DNA of 64,000 bases from Phycisphaerales bacterium (lineage in GTDB: Bacteria > Planctomycetota > Phycisphaerae > Phycisphaerales > UBA5793): the NCBI GenBank assembly GCA_020852515.1, contig JADZAS010000016.1, positions 374,155 to 438,154 of the forward strand. The letters are read 5' to 3'. The notes beneath the pieces are model-generated. The model had not been told where the DNA came from, did not search any database, and saw only the letters and a list, made by a program, of their open reading frames with translations. Within the stretch, counting starts at the first letter, position 1. Each line of letters begins with the position of its first letter. Shown here in pieces: positions 1-8,561 of the stretch. The position numbers and the translations under genes were made by a program.

Positions 1-692
1 CCCGGCAGGGTGAAGCACTCAAGCAGCGCGCGCAGGCCCAGGCCGATCAGATTCTCAAACAGGCCCACGATGAAGCGCGTCAACTCGCCCAGAGCGCCTC
101 GAAGCGCGGCTATGAGGAGGGCTTGCAGAAAGGTTTGGCCGAAGGGCGCCGTCAGGGTCACGAAGCCGGGCAGAAGCAGGCGCTCGAAGAACGCCGTGCC
201 CAACTCGAGCAACTCGAAGCAAGGTGGGCTGAATCGCTCGCCGGCTTCACCGAGGCGCGAAAGGGCCTGCTCATCGAAGCCAGGCTCGATGTGCTCCGCC
301 TGGCGCTGGCGATCGCGGAGCGCGTCGTGTTCCGCACCGTCGAACTCGACCCGACCGTCATCGAAGACCAGATGGCCGAAGCGATGAGCCTGCTGGCGCG
401 ACGATCGGCCGTCGTCATCCGGGTGCACCCTTCTGACCTCGCGCATGCGCAGGAAGTGCTGCCGGCGCTGACTGCAAGGATGCATCAGTGCGAACACGCC
501 GCGCTGAGCGCCGATGAGTCGATCACGCCCGGCGGCTGCATCCTCGACGCAGGCACCACGACCATCGACGCGACCCTGGAGACGCAAGTCGACCGAATCA
601 TTGCGACGCTGCTGCCCGATGATCCGGGACTGCAGCAGCAGGATACGCGCGAATTTCCGCCCACCACCGACTCAGCCGATTCCGCATCATGA
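1..692 (+). CDS. fliH: FliH, flagellar export ATPase regulator (5' end cut by window edge)
   Basis: FliH binds the export ATPase FliI and couples it to the C-ring and export gate at the base of the flagellum. The reading frame (codons from base 3) is open to the window edge, so the N-terminus is missing and about 229 residues are visible. The visible start is rich in Gln, Ala and Glu with GxxxG-like spacing (EEG..KG.AEG), typical of the FliH helical stalk. The C-terminal half has the expected mixed domain (ALAIAERVV, then VRVHPSD and GGCILDAG motifs). The stop overlaps the fliI start as ATGA. The identification rests on this profile and on fliI following directly. Confidence 0.9.
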   Translation, partial: RQGEALKQRAQAQADQILKQAHDEARQLAQSASKRGYEEGLQKGLAEGRRQGHEAGQKQALEERRAQLEQLEARWAESLAGFTEARKGLLIEARLDVLRLALAIAERVVFRTVELDPTVIEDQMAEAMSLLARRSAVVIRVHPSDLAHAQEVLPALTARMHQCEHAALSADESITPGGCILDAGTTTIDATLETQVDRIIATLLPDDPGLQQQDTREFPPTTDSADSAS

Positions 693-2050
693 CGGTCCTC
701 GCTCCAGCCTGGTACATGCTCGATCGCCTCCAGACGAGGCAGATCAGCAGTTGCATCAGCAGCGTGCGCGGCCAGACGGTGACGACGCAACCTCTCAGCC
801 TGCCGGTCGGTGCGCTGGTGAGTATCGAGAGCCGTCGCGGCGCCACCCGGCCGACGTTTGGCGAAGTCATCGCCGCGGATCACGCTGGAACCATCATCAT
901 GCTCTTCTCGAGTGCGACGGGTCTGGGCCCGGGCGACCGCATCACCGCCGTGCAGACGGCGCCCACGGCGGCGCTGAGCGTCAACATGCTCGGCCGGGTG
1001 CTTGACGGCCTGGGCCGCCCGCTGGATGGCGCAGGGCCGCTGCGTGATGTTGAACTGAGACCGGTTTCGCCGCTGCCCATGTCCTCGCTTCACCGCGAGC
1101 CGATCACCAGCCCGCTGGCAACGGGCGTGCGAGCCATCGACGGCATGCTCACGGCGGGCAAGGGCCAGCGGCTGGGCGTGTTCGCCGGGCCGGGAGTGGG
1201 AAAGTCCACGCTGCTGGGCTCTATCGCCCGCAACACCCGGGCCGACGTGAGCGTCATCGCGCTCATCGGCGAACGCGGCCGTGAAGTGCGCGAATTCATC
1301 GAGCGCACGCTCGGCCCCGAGGGGCTGGCGCGGAGCGTGGTGTTCGTCTCGACCGGTGATGAGTCGCCGCTGATGCGCATCCGGGCCGCGATGATTGCGA
1401 CTGCCGCCGCCGAGTTGTTCCGCGACAATGGCGCGGATGTCGTACTCATCATGGATTCGATCACGCGACTGTGCCAGGCGCAGCGGCAGATCGGCCTGGC
1501 CGCCGGCGAGCCGCCCACGACTAAGGGCTACACTCCGAGCGTCTTTTCGCTGTTGCCGTCATTGCTCGAGCGAGCCGGCGCGATTGAGAACTCCGGCTCC
1601 ATCACCGGGTTCTACGCCGTGCTCGTCGAAGGCGATGACATGACCGAGCCGATCTCCGACGCGGCCCGCGGCATCCTCGACGGCCACATCTCGCTGACGC
1701 GAAAACTCGCCAATCGCGGCCACTATCCAGCCATCGACATTCTCGATTCGGTCAGCCGCGTCGCCGACTCCGTCTGCACCTCCACGCATATCCAGGCGCG
1801 GCGGATGATCGCGCGCCTGCTGGCCGTCTACGCCGAGATCGAAGATCTGATCAACATCGGCGCCTACGTGCGCGGCTCGAACCCCGAGTGCGACGTGGCG
1901 ATCGAACTCAAGCCCCGCATCGACGCGCTGCTGCAGCAGCCATCTTCGGACTCCGCCCCGTTTGAGAGCACCGCCGGCGCGCTGACTTCACTCGCGGTGG
2001 AGGCGGGGCATCTGCTCAGCCAGCGCCGCCCGCAGCAGGCGCGATCGTAA
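689..2050 (+). CDS. fliI: FliI, flagellum-specific ATPase
   Basis: FliI is the hexameric ATPase of the flagellar type III export machine; it helps unload chaperones and feed substrates to the FlhA/FlhB gate. The 453 residues match the usual family length. The Walker A loop GPGVGKST lies near residue 167, the Walker B strand is in VVLIMDSITR, and the family segments GERGREVREF and YPAIDILDSVSR are present. The ATG start sits inside the fliH stop (ATGA), implying translational coupling. FliJ follows 12 bases later. The F1-ATPase-like fold and the context leave little doubt. Confidence 0.98.
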   Translation: MTVLAPAWYMLDRLQTRQISSCISSVRGQTVTTQPLSLPVGALVSIESRRGATRPTFGEVIAADHAGTIIMLFSSATGLGPGDRITAVQTAPTAALSVNMLGRVLDGLGRPLDGAGPLRDVELRPVSPLPMSSLHREPITSPLATGVRAIDGMLTAGKGQRLGVFAGPGVGKSTLLGSIARNTRADVSVIALIGERGREVREFIERTLGPEGLARSVVFVSTGDESPLMRIRAAMIATAAAELFRDNGADVVLIMDSITRLCQAQRQIGLAAGEPPTTKGYTPSVFSLLPSLLERAGAIENSGSITGFYAVLVEGDDMTEPISDAARGILDGHISLTRKLANRGHYPAIDILDSVSRVADSVCTSTHIQARRMIARLLAVYAEIEDLINIGAYVRGSNPECDVAIELKPRIDALLQQPSSDSAPFESTAGALTSLAVEAGHLLSQRRPQQARS

Positions 2051-2062
2051 GGCACGCGAGCC

Positions 2063-2512
2063 ATGGCCCGTTTCCGATTCAATCTCGACCCGCTGCTCAA
2101 GCACCGCCAGCGCCTCGAGCGCGAGAAGCAGCGAGCCCTGGCGGTGCTGGAGCGCCGCCGCCTGGAGATCGAGGATCACATTCGTGCCATGCAGCAGCGC
2201 ATCGCCGACAACAAGTCCGAACTGAGTCGCAGCCTGATCGGCTCGGTCGACACGTCGGCCATTCGCAGCCAGGCGGCCATGTCGATGCAACTCGACGCGC
2301 AGACGCGCCGGCTGGTGGTGGTGCTCGCCGAGGTATACCGTCGAATCGATCGCGCGCGGGTGGAACTGCTTGAGGCTCGCACGCGAGCCAAGGCGATCGA
2401 GCGTCTTCGCGACCGCCGATATCAGGAGTGGAAGCAAGCGATCAGCAAGCGCGAGGCCGCGATTGTCGATGACCTGACGACGGTGCGAGCCGCATGGAGC
2501 ACGCCATCATGA
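2063..2512 (+). CDS. fliJ: FliJ, flagellar export stalk protein
   Basis: FliJ is a small coiled-coil protein that inserts into the FliI ring, like the gamma subunit of F1, and contacts FlhA. This 149-residue product starts with the typical F.FNLDPLLKHR pattern and is then almost entirely charged heptad-type helix (REKQRALAVLERRRLEIED), as expected. Sequence conservation in FliJ is low, so the call depends on length, coiled coil, N-terminal pattern and position after fliI. Its stop overlaps the next start (ATGA at 2509). Confidence 0.9.
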   Translation: MARFRFNLDPLLKHRQRLEREKQRALAVLERRRLEIEDHIRAMQQRIADNKSELSRSLIGSVDTSAIRSQAAMSMQLDAQTRRLVVVLAEVYRRIDRARVELLEARTRAKAIERLRDRRYQEWKQAISKREAAIVDDLTTVRAAWSTPS

Positions 2513-3231
2513 AGAAAGCGCTTTTTTCAGCCTTGTCGATCCTGGCCATTGCCCACCTCGTGGCGCTCGCCGGGTTCATCACGTTTCTGGGCGTCAGCGA
2601 TCGCCTTAGCCGCGACCGACTCGAGCAGATTCGCAGCATCCTGGCCGTGACCATCACGCAGCAGCAGGAGCAGACCGAGCAAACCAGGCAGGCCGAGCAG
2701 GAGGCCGCTGAGCAGGCGCGCCGGGAAGCGCAGACGGATGTGGCCAACGCCGGCGTCGAGTCGCGCAACGAGCACTTTCGCACGATGGAGCAGGCACAGC
2801 AGGAAATCGTGAATCGCGCACAGCGCGACGTCGAAGCCATCAACCAACTGATCGAACTCCGCCTGGCCGAAGTCGAGCGGCGCGAGGCTGAGCTGGCGCG
2901 CCGCGAGCAGGAAGTGCTCGACGCCATCGAGCGCGATCGGACGCTGGCAAAGGACGAGCAGTTTCAGAAGACGGTGTCGCTGCTGGCCGGTCTCAAGCCT
3001 GACGACCTGAAAGCCAAGGTGGACGTCTACCTTGCGGATGAGCGCTACGACTTCGTCGTGGATCTGCTCGAAGCGCTGCCCGCGCGCACCGCATCCAAAC
3101 TGCTGGCGCTGTACGCCGATCAGACGGACAACCGGCTGGCAGCGAATTTGCTCCTGCGCCTCAAGGACCGCGGCACTGGCGCCGCGCCTTTGGGGATCGG
3201 GGATGGAACTTCTTCAAACCAGCAGCCGTGA
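2509..3231 (+). CDS. MotE-like coiled-coil membrane protein (YlxF position)
   Basis: This 240-residue protein has an N-terminal transmembrane helix (about residues 5-28), then a long Gln/Glu/Arg-rich coiled coil (residues 35-150). A C-terminal FliG/MgtE-like helical segment includes LAGLKPDDLKAKVDVYLADE and LLEALPARTASKLLALY. That layout, and its place between fliJ and fliK, match MotE (YlxF in Bacillus), described as a chaperone for the stator protein MotC and related motility functions. The ATG at 2509 is preferred because it overlaps the fliJ stop; an in-frame ATG at 2494 would add five residues. The exact role in this organism is inferred. Confidence 0.75.
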   Translation: MKKALFSALSILAIAHLVALAGFITFLGVSDRLSRDRLEQIRSILAVTITQQQEQTEQTRQAEQEAAEQARREAQTDVANAGVESRNEHFRTMEQAQQEIVNRAQRDVEAINQLIELRLAEVERREAELARREQEVLDAIERDRTLAKDEQFQKTVSLLAGLKPDDLKAKVDVYLADERYDFVVDLLEALPARTASKLLALYADQTDNRLAANLLLRLKDRGTGAAPLGIGDGTSSNQQP

Positions 3232-4693
3232 GTTTGCCTGCAGCCTCGTGCCCGCGGCCGAGGCGGTTCCGTCGGCGCCCGCAGCGCGGTTGACCGAAAA
3301 CGCCGCCGATTTCGAGCATCATCTCGTCAACGCGTCGCGTCAACAGGCGCTCGCCGAGCCGGCGGCACGGCCTGAACCAGCCGCGCAGCCTCGACCCACA
3401 ACCGAGCAGGCTCAGGCGCCAGGGTCGGCCATCGCCGACGAGGAGATCGTTGCGCAGGAGGGCGAGGAACCCGCGCAAGTCGCGCAGGAATTGCCGCCTC
3501 GCGCCGAGTCCGCGGACGAGACGCCACCTGAAGCGGAGAATCAGCACGGACCGGAGCAGCCGCACTCCAGCGAGGACGATCAGCCCGTCGATCAGTCGCC
3601 CGAGCCGGCAGCGCCTGCTCCGCAGCGCGCCAGCGAGCAATCGAAGCCCGCCGCGCCCGCGGCACCTTCGCCGGATGGCTCCCAGCGGCAGCCGGCGCCG
3701 CCTGACGATTCGACGCGCTGTGTCGCGCCTGAAGCGCCGCAGTCCCATCAGCACCGAGATGCCTCGCTCAACATTGCACCGTCGCCTGAATCGGCCGAGC
3801 AGACTGTGCCGCAGCAGCGTCCGCCTGTGGTCTCCCGCAACGCGGCAGTTGCGAGCGGAGCCGCTGGCGGCGCACCAAGTCACACCGCCGACGGCTCTCG
3901 GTTTGCGGCGCCGCAGGCTTTCGAATTGTCCGCGTCAGAGAAGCGCGGCGCTACCGAGGAAGCGCCCGCGGTGAAGTCAACTCCGGGTTCGACCTCGTCG
4001 TCGACTGCCGCGCCGACTTCTCAGGGACAGGGAGCGAGTTTCCTTGACTTGCAACCTCAAGCGGCCACGGCGAGCAGCGGCCATGCTGCCAGCACCCCGA
4101 ACGGCAGCCCGACGACCGGCTCCACATCCTCCCCCGGCGCGCCGACTCCACCAGCCCCTGAACCGCGGCCGGACTCACTGGGCCCGCAGATTGTGCGCGG
4201 CGCGCTGGCGATGACGCGCACAACCGGCGGAGTGATGACCATGCGGCTCGAACCGGAAACTCTCGGCTCGCTGCGAATCCAGATGCAGTTGAGCCAGGGC
4301 CGCGTCGCCATCCAGTTTCACGCCGAAACGGCCGAGGCACGGGGATTGCTCAGCCAGCACGTGCAGACGCTGCGGCAGGCCATGGAGGCGCACGGCTTGA
4401 AACTCGATGCGGTACAGATTCACACGCTTGCCCGGTCTGGCTCTTCGGCTTCGACGGGCCAGGAACAGTCATCGCCACAATCGAATTCCAACAGCGGCGG
4501 CGACCAGTCCAACAAGCACGACGCCGGCGGACAGCAGAGCCGCGGCCACGCCGACACATCTGAGCGCGAGGCGCAATACCGACAGGCCGCGCGGCAGTTT
4601 GCCCGGCAGGCGCAGCGCCAAGCCGCGTGGAGCCAGCAGTGGAACACCGCCTCCGCCGCCGATCCAAGTCACGTGCCGGTCCAGGCATCCTGA
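3203..4693 (+). CDS. fliK: FliK, hook-length control protein
   Basis: FliK measures hook length and switches export specificity through FlhB. The product has 496 residues. The first ~330 are low-complexity, rich in Pro, Ala, Gln, Ser and Glu, as in the unfolded ruler part of FliK. The C-terminal Flg_hook domain is clear: MTMRLEPETLGSLRIQMQ, followed by RVAIQFHAETAEAR and LRQAMEAHGLKLDAVQI. A Gln/Ser/Asn-rich tail ends the protein. The ATG at 3203 lies inside the end of the upstream gene (29-base overlap). The frame is also open further upstream, but the product would then duplicate the preceding gene region, so 3203 is preferred. Confidence 0.92.
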   Translation: MELLQTSSREFACSLVPAAEAVPSAPAARLTENAADFEHHLVNASRQQALAEPAARPEPAAQPRPTTEQAQAPGSAIADEEIVAQEGEEPAQVAQELPPRAESADETPPEAENQHGPEQPHSSEDDQPVDQSPEPAAPAPQRASEQSKPAAPAAPSPDGSQRQPAPPDDSTRCVAPEAPQSHQHRDASLNIAPSPESAEQTVPQQRPPVVSRNAAVASGAAGGAPSHTADGSRFAAPQAFELSASEKRGATEEAPAVKSTPGSTSSSTAAPTSQGQGASFLDLQPQAATASSGHAASTPNGSPTTGSTSSPGAPTPPAPEPRPDSLGPQIVRGALAMTRTTGGVMTMRLEPETLGSLRIQMQLSQGRVAIQFHAETAEARGLLSQHVQTLRQAMEAHGLKLDAVQIHTLARSGSSASTGQEQSSPQSNSNSGGDQSNKHDAGGQQSRGHADTSEREAQYRQAARQFARQAQRQAAWSQQWNTASAADPSHVPVQAS

Positions 4694-4707
4694 GCAAGGA
4701 GATCATC

Positions 4708-5127
4708 ATGGAAATCCCGCCGACCTCACAATTGCCCGGCGCTTCGCGCACGCGCAACCGCTTCGAAGACCTCACCAGCGAGGACTTCATGAAGATCATG
4801 TTCACGGAACTGTCCAACCAGGACCCGCTTCAGCCGCAGGACACGCAGGCGCTGCTCAACCAGATCAACACGGTGCGCAGCATCGAGTCGAACGTCCAAC
4901 TGATGGACCAGTTGACGCAACTCGTCTCACAGAATCAGTTCGCCATGGCCGGCACGCTGGTCGGCAAGACCATCACGGGTCTGGATGAGACGTTCCTTCC
5001 CGTCCAGGGGCGCGTGAAATCCGCGGCGGTGGAAGGCAACCAGATCGTGCTCACGCTCGCCACCGGCGAACGCGTGCCGATGGACAACATCGAGAGCATC
5101 TCTGAAACCGAGGATCCTCTCGGCTGA
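4708..5127 (+). CDS. flgD: FlgD, hook-capping protein (short form)
   Basis: FlgD forms the cap under which FlgE assembles into the hook. At 139 residues it is shorter than the ~220-residue enteric form and lacks the C-terminal FLN/tudor region; short FlgD proteins of this kind occur in Bacillus-type clusters. The conserved N-terminal segment is obvious: DFMKIMFTELSNQDPLQPQD, then TVRSIESNVQL and MAGTLVGKTITG. The start at 4708 follows a strong AAGGAG site six bases upstream. The gene lies between fliK and the TIGR02530-type gene. Confidence 0.93.
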   Translation: MEIPPTSQLPGASRTRNRFEDLTSEDFMKIMFTELSNQDPLQPQDTQALLNQINTVRSIESNVQLMDQLTQLVSQNQFAMAGTLVGKTITGLDETFLPVQGRVKSAAVEGNQIVLTLATGERVPMDNIESISETEDPLG

Positions 5128-5146
5128 CCAGGATCGGGAGTGGACC

Positions 5147-5674
5147 GTGGCGAGTCGAACGGACATCCTGCGCCATCTCGAGCCGGTTTCGGCCCCCGCG
5201 GCGATCCGCCGCGCTGATGCCGCATCGCGACGCAGAGTCGGCGAGGCCGACTTCCGCACGCTCATCGCGACGGCTCAGGACGACATCCGCCGCACAAATC
5301 GGCCCGTGACGGTGGCGTCGGGGATTTCACTGACGACGGAACAGCATGGCCGCCTGGAGCGGGCCGCCGACGCTGCGCTCGCCCACGACAGCCGCACCGC
5401 GCTCGTGCTGCTCGACGGCCAGGCGCTGCTTCTGGACGTCCAGGGCCGAGAGGTGCACGAAGACCTGCGCGGCCAGCGGGAGTCGGAGCGCATCATCACC
5501 GACGTGGACACCGTTGTCGTTTCGCGGCTCGCGCCGGATAAGGACGGCCGTCCCGTTCACGACCTGATGCTGGGCCGACTTTCAGGGCGCCTCGGCGCCG
5601 GGGCCGTTTCAAAGTTGATTCAAGGCGACGAGCGCGATCCATCGCGCCGAGCGCACGACACCATCGGAGATTGA
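5147..5674 (+). CDS. Flagellar operon protein, TIGR02530-like
   Basis: A 175-residue protein with a GTG start. It matches what is known of the TIGR02530 'flagellar operon protein' family, which sits between flgD and flgE in Bacillus, clostridia and spirochaetes. Supporting features are an N-terminal segment with F..LI, then SGISLT.EQ..RLE.A...A, then a region equivalent to 'S.TALVLLDG.A.LLDV..R.VH'. The tail adds VVVSRLAPDKDG, possibly a short local extension. The biochemical role is unknown; the location suggests a hook assembly accessory factor. No membrane segment or signal peptide is visible. Confidence 0.75.
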   Translation: MASRTDILRHLEPVSAPAAIRRADAASRRRVGEADFRTLIATAQDDIRRTNRPVTVASGISLTTEQHGRLERAADAALAHDSRTALVLLDGQALLLDVQGREVHEDLRGQRESERIITDVDTVVVSRLAPDKDGRPVHDLMLGRLSGRLGAGAVSKLIQGDERDPSRRAHDTIGD

Positions 5675-5712
5675 CGCGGCCAGAACCGCGATTCCATCGG
5701 AGGAACAGAGAC

Positions 5713-7431
5713 ATGGCATCGACAACCGCGCTGCTCACCGGATTTTCGGGCATTCTCGCCAACAGCAAGATGCTCGACGTGATCGGCAACAACATCGCGA
5801 ACGTCAACACTGAAGGCTTCAAGTCCAATCGCCTGACGTTCGCGCCCACCTTCAGCCGCACGCTGGGCATCGGCACGGCGCCGACGGCACAGAGCGGCGG
5901 ATCGAACCCGAGCCAGATCGGCCTGGGCGTGAGCGTCGCCGGCACGCAGCGCAACATGAACAACGGTTCGATCAGCGTCACCGGCGTGAACACCGATCTC
6001 GCCATCGAGGGCGAAGGCATGTTCATCGTCAGCCAGGGCGCCGACACGTTCTACACGCGCGCCGGCTCGTTCCAACTCAACGCCCAGAATGAACTCGTCA
6101 CGACCTCGGGCGCGCGCGTGCAGGGCTTTGGCGTGGACAGCCAGTTCAACGTGCAGACCGGCACGCTGCAGGACATGACCATTCCCGTGGGCAACCTGAC
6201 GATCGCCGAAGCCACGCGCAACGTCTCGTTCAGCGGCAATCTCAACGCGGCCGGCGACGTGGGCACGACGGGGTCGATCATCACCTTCGATCCCATGATG
6301 GCCCTGGGAACGGCGGTCCCGCCGCCGGCCAATCCGCCCTTTGCCGACTCCACGACGCGCCTGGTTGATCTTGATGACGGCTCGGGCAACCCCATGTTCA
6401 CAAACGGCGATTCGGTTCTGCTCTCGGGTGCGGAGAAGAACGGCGCCCGGCTGCCCGACGCGACGCTCGCCATTGATAACACCACGACCATCGCCGACTA
6501 CATGGCGTTTCTTGAGGAGTCGCTGGGCATCGACACCTCCGTGCCGGGCGAACCGGGCGGCGTGACGATCGACAACACGACTGGCGTGATCACCATCGAA
6601 GGCAACATGGGCGAAGCGAACGATCTCACCGTCGAGAGCAGCAGCCTCTCCACCGTCGACTCGGGTGGGACCACGCTCGGCCAGCCGTTCACGACGACCA
6701 AGTCCGGAGAGTCGGCCGGCGAATCGGTGCGCACGTCCTTCCTTGTCTACGACTCGCTCGGCACTCCGCTGCAGGTGGATCTCACGCTCGTGCTGGAGTC
6801 GAAGGACTCCACGGGCACGACGTGGCGCTACTACGCCGAGTCGGCCGACAACGTCGGCGGCGACATCCGCGTAGGCACCGGGACCATGAGTTTCGGCACC
6901 GACGGCCAGGTGAGTTCGCTGCCGGACATCCCCATTTCGCTCGACCGATCGAACACCGGCGCGGCGACGCCGCTGGCCATGACGCTGTCGTTCGACGCGA
7001 ACGGCAACTCGGTCACCGCGTTCAGCGACACCGGAACGAACCTGGCGGCGGTGTTCCAGGACGGCTCGCCGATCGGCACGCTGGTGGACTACAGCATTGC
7101 GGAATCCGGCGTCGTCGTCGGTGCGTTCAGCAACGGCCTGATCCGCGACCTCGGGCAGATTGCGCTTGCGACGTTCAGCAACCCCGAGGGCCTGGTGGAC
7201 AAGGGCAACAACCTCTTCGCGACGGGCCCCAACTCGGGTTCGCCGGTCGTCGCCACGCCGCTGTCGTTCGGCGCCGGCCGGGTCATCAGCAGCGCCCTGG
7301 AGCTGTCCAACGTCGATCTCAGCGCGCAGTTCATCAACCTCATCCTTGCGTCCACCGGCTACTCCGCCTCGACGCGCATCATCACCACCGCCAACGACCT
7401 CATGCAGCAGTTGCTGCTGCTGGGCCGATAA
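5713..7431 (+). CDS. flgE: FlgE, flagellar hook protein
   Basis: FlgE is the building block of the flexible hook. The 572-residue product begins with the conserved rod/hook N-terminus (LLTGFSGILANSKMLDVIGNNIANVNTEGFKS) and ends with the matching C-terminal helix (LSNVDLSAQFINLILASTGYSASTRII). Both helices form the axial core, and the Gly/Thr/Ser-rich centre forms the surface domains. The central part is larger than in E. coli FlgE (402 residues), which is common. The ATG at 5713 follows GGAGGAAC; the open frame from 5671 lacks any such site. Confidence 0.97.
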   Translation: MASTTALLTGFSGILANSKMLDVIGNNIANVNTEGFKSNRLTFAPTFSRTLGIGTAPTAQSGGSNPSQIGLGVSVAGTQRNMNNGSISVTGVNTDLAIEGEGMFIVSQGADTFYTRAGSFQLNAQNELVTTSGARVQGFGVDSQFNVQTGTLQDMTIPVGNLTIAEATRNVSFSGNLNAAGDVGTTGSIITFDPMMALGTAVPPPANPPFADSTTRLVDLDDGSGNPMFTNGDSVLLSGAEKNGARLPDATLAIDNTTTIADYMAFLEESLGIDTSVPGEPGGVTIDNTTGVITIEGNMGEANDLTVESSSLSTVDSGGTTLGQPFTTTKSGESAGESVRTSFLVYDSLGTPLQVDLTLVLESKDSTGTTWRYYAESADNVGGDIRVGTGTMSFGTDGQVSSLPDIPISLDRSNTGAATPLAMTLSFDANGNSVTAFSDTGTNLAAVFQDGSPIGTLVDYSIAESGVVVGAFSNGLIRDLGQIALATFSNPEGLVDKGNNLFATGPNSGSPVVATPLSFGAGRVISSALELSNVDLSAQFINLILASTGYSASTRIITTANDLMQQLLLLGR

Positions 7432-7460
7432 TGAGTCGCCCCTGACGTCGGATCCTGCCC

Positions 7461-7661
7461 ATGATCGTTCTCACGCGCCTCAATAACAAGCCGTTCATCC
7501 TCAATGCGGAACTCATCCGCACGATCGAGGAGAATCCGGACACGACGATCATGCTCACCAACGGCGATCACATCATCGTGCGCGAGCCGATGGAGGAGGT
7601 CGTCGAGCGGGCGATCGAGTATGGGCGGCGGCTGCGCTCGCCGTTTCCGGCCCTGGACTGA
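7461..7661 (+). CDS. flbD: FlbD/SwrD family flagellar protein
   Basis: A 66-residue protein matching the FlbD family (SwrD/YlzI in Bacillus). The pattern is a start MI.LTRLN.KPF.LN.ELI..IEE.PDT.I.LTNG...IV.E...EVV.R.I.Y.R. SwrD is known to raise flagellar power by supporting stator function, which fits the gene's place between flgE and motA/motB, the order also seen in spirochaetes. Only a weak ribosome-binding site is visible, but the start is fixed by the family N-terminus. Such a small gene is easily missed. Confidence 0.92.
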   Translation: MIVLTRLNNKPFILNAELIRTIEENPDTTIMLTNGDHIIVREPMEEVVERAIEYGRRLRSPFPALD

Positions 7662-7769
7662 CGGCCCGTGCCGCGCCGCCGGTATGGGACTCAAGTCTCC
7701 TCTCGCCTCAGACGATACAACCGGCAGGACCGCGGTGCGCGGTCGGCTGACCGGTGAGGAGGCGCAGAG

Positions 7770-8552
7770 GTGGACATTGCGACGGTCTTCGGCCTCATTG
7801 TGGGCTGGGCGCTCACCATCCTGAGCATCGTCGTCGGCGGCAACGCGCTGGCCGCATACGTTGACCTGCCTTCGATCATCCTCGTGGTGTTCGGCGGCTT
7901 CTGCGCCGTCATCATCTCCTTTCCGATCACCGTCCTGACGTCGATTCCCCGGGTCGTCCTCAAGACGGTTTTCGCCAAGCCGCAGAATCCGGCCGAACTG
8001 ATCAAGAAGCTCGTCAGTTATGCAGAGATCGCACGCCGCGATGGCATCCTCAGCCTCGAAAGCATGACCAGCGAGATGGGCGACCCCTTCATCGTGCGCG
8101 CCATCGGGATGGCGGTGGACGGCACCGATCCTGAACTGATCGAGTCCATCCTCGAATCGGAAGTGGAGAACGAAACGGCCCGGCACCAGCAGGGCAAGTC
8201 GATGCTCGACGCCTACGCCAAGTATGCGCCCGCGTTCGGCATGATCGGCACGCTGCTGGGCCTGGTGGCCATGCTGCAGAACATGGATGACCCGTCGAAG
8301 ATCGGCCCGGGCATGGCCGTCGCGCTGCTCACCACCCTCTACGGCGCGCTCATCTCGAACCTCGTCTGCCTCCCGATGTCGGACAAACTCGCGCTGCGGG
8401 CCGGGGAGGAAGCGTTTATCAAACAGATCATCATCCGCGGGGTCATGAGCATCCAGCAAGGCGACAATCCGCGCATCGTCGAGCAGAAGCTCCTCACGTT
8501 CATCCCGCCTTCAAGCCGTCCCGCCGCCGACGAGAACCGCAAGGCCGCGTAA
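7770..8552 (+). CDS. motA: MotA/PomA stator subunit
   Basis: Inner-membrane stator channel protein (260 residues), with four predicted transmembrane segments and a large cytoplasmic loop that drives FliG. The sequence follows PomA, the Na+-type form, more closely than proton-type MotA: D.AT..GL..G then VGG, FV.RAI.M.VDG.DP, and the near-identical block GMIGTLLGLVAMLQNMDDP followed by MAVALLTTLYGALISN. The length is close to PomA (~254) rather than E. coli MotA (~295). A very good GAGGAGG site precedes the GTG start by seven bases. motB follows after nine bases. Confidence 0.95.
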   Translation: MDIATVFGLIVGWALTILSIVVGGNALAAYVDLPSIILVVFGGFCAVIISFPITVLTSIPRVVLKTVFAKPQNPAELIKKLVSYAEIARRDGILSLESMTSEMGDPFIVRAIGMAVDGTDPELIESILESEVENETARHQQGKSMLDAYAKYAPAFGMIGTLLGLVAMLQNMDDPSKIGPGMAVALLTTLYGALISNLVCLPMSDKLALRAGEEAFIKQIIIRGVMSIQQGDNPRIVEQKLLTFIPPSSRPAADENRKAA

Positions 8553-8561
8553 GGGCACGCC

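Noticed and set aside
7424-7431. GCCGATAA, the sigma-28 -10 consensus, here and again at 9961-9968
   Set aside because: Neither copy has a TAAA-type -35 at the right distance, the first is coding for the end of flgE, and two copies in 64 kb are expected by chance.
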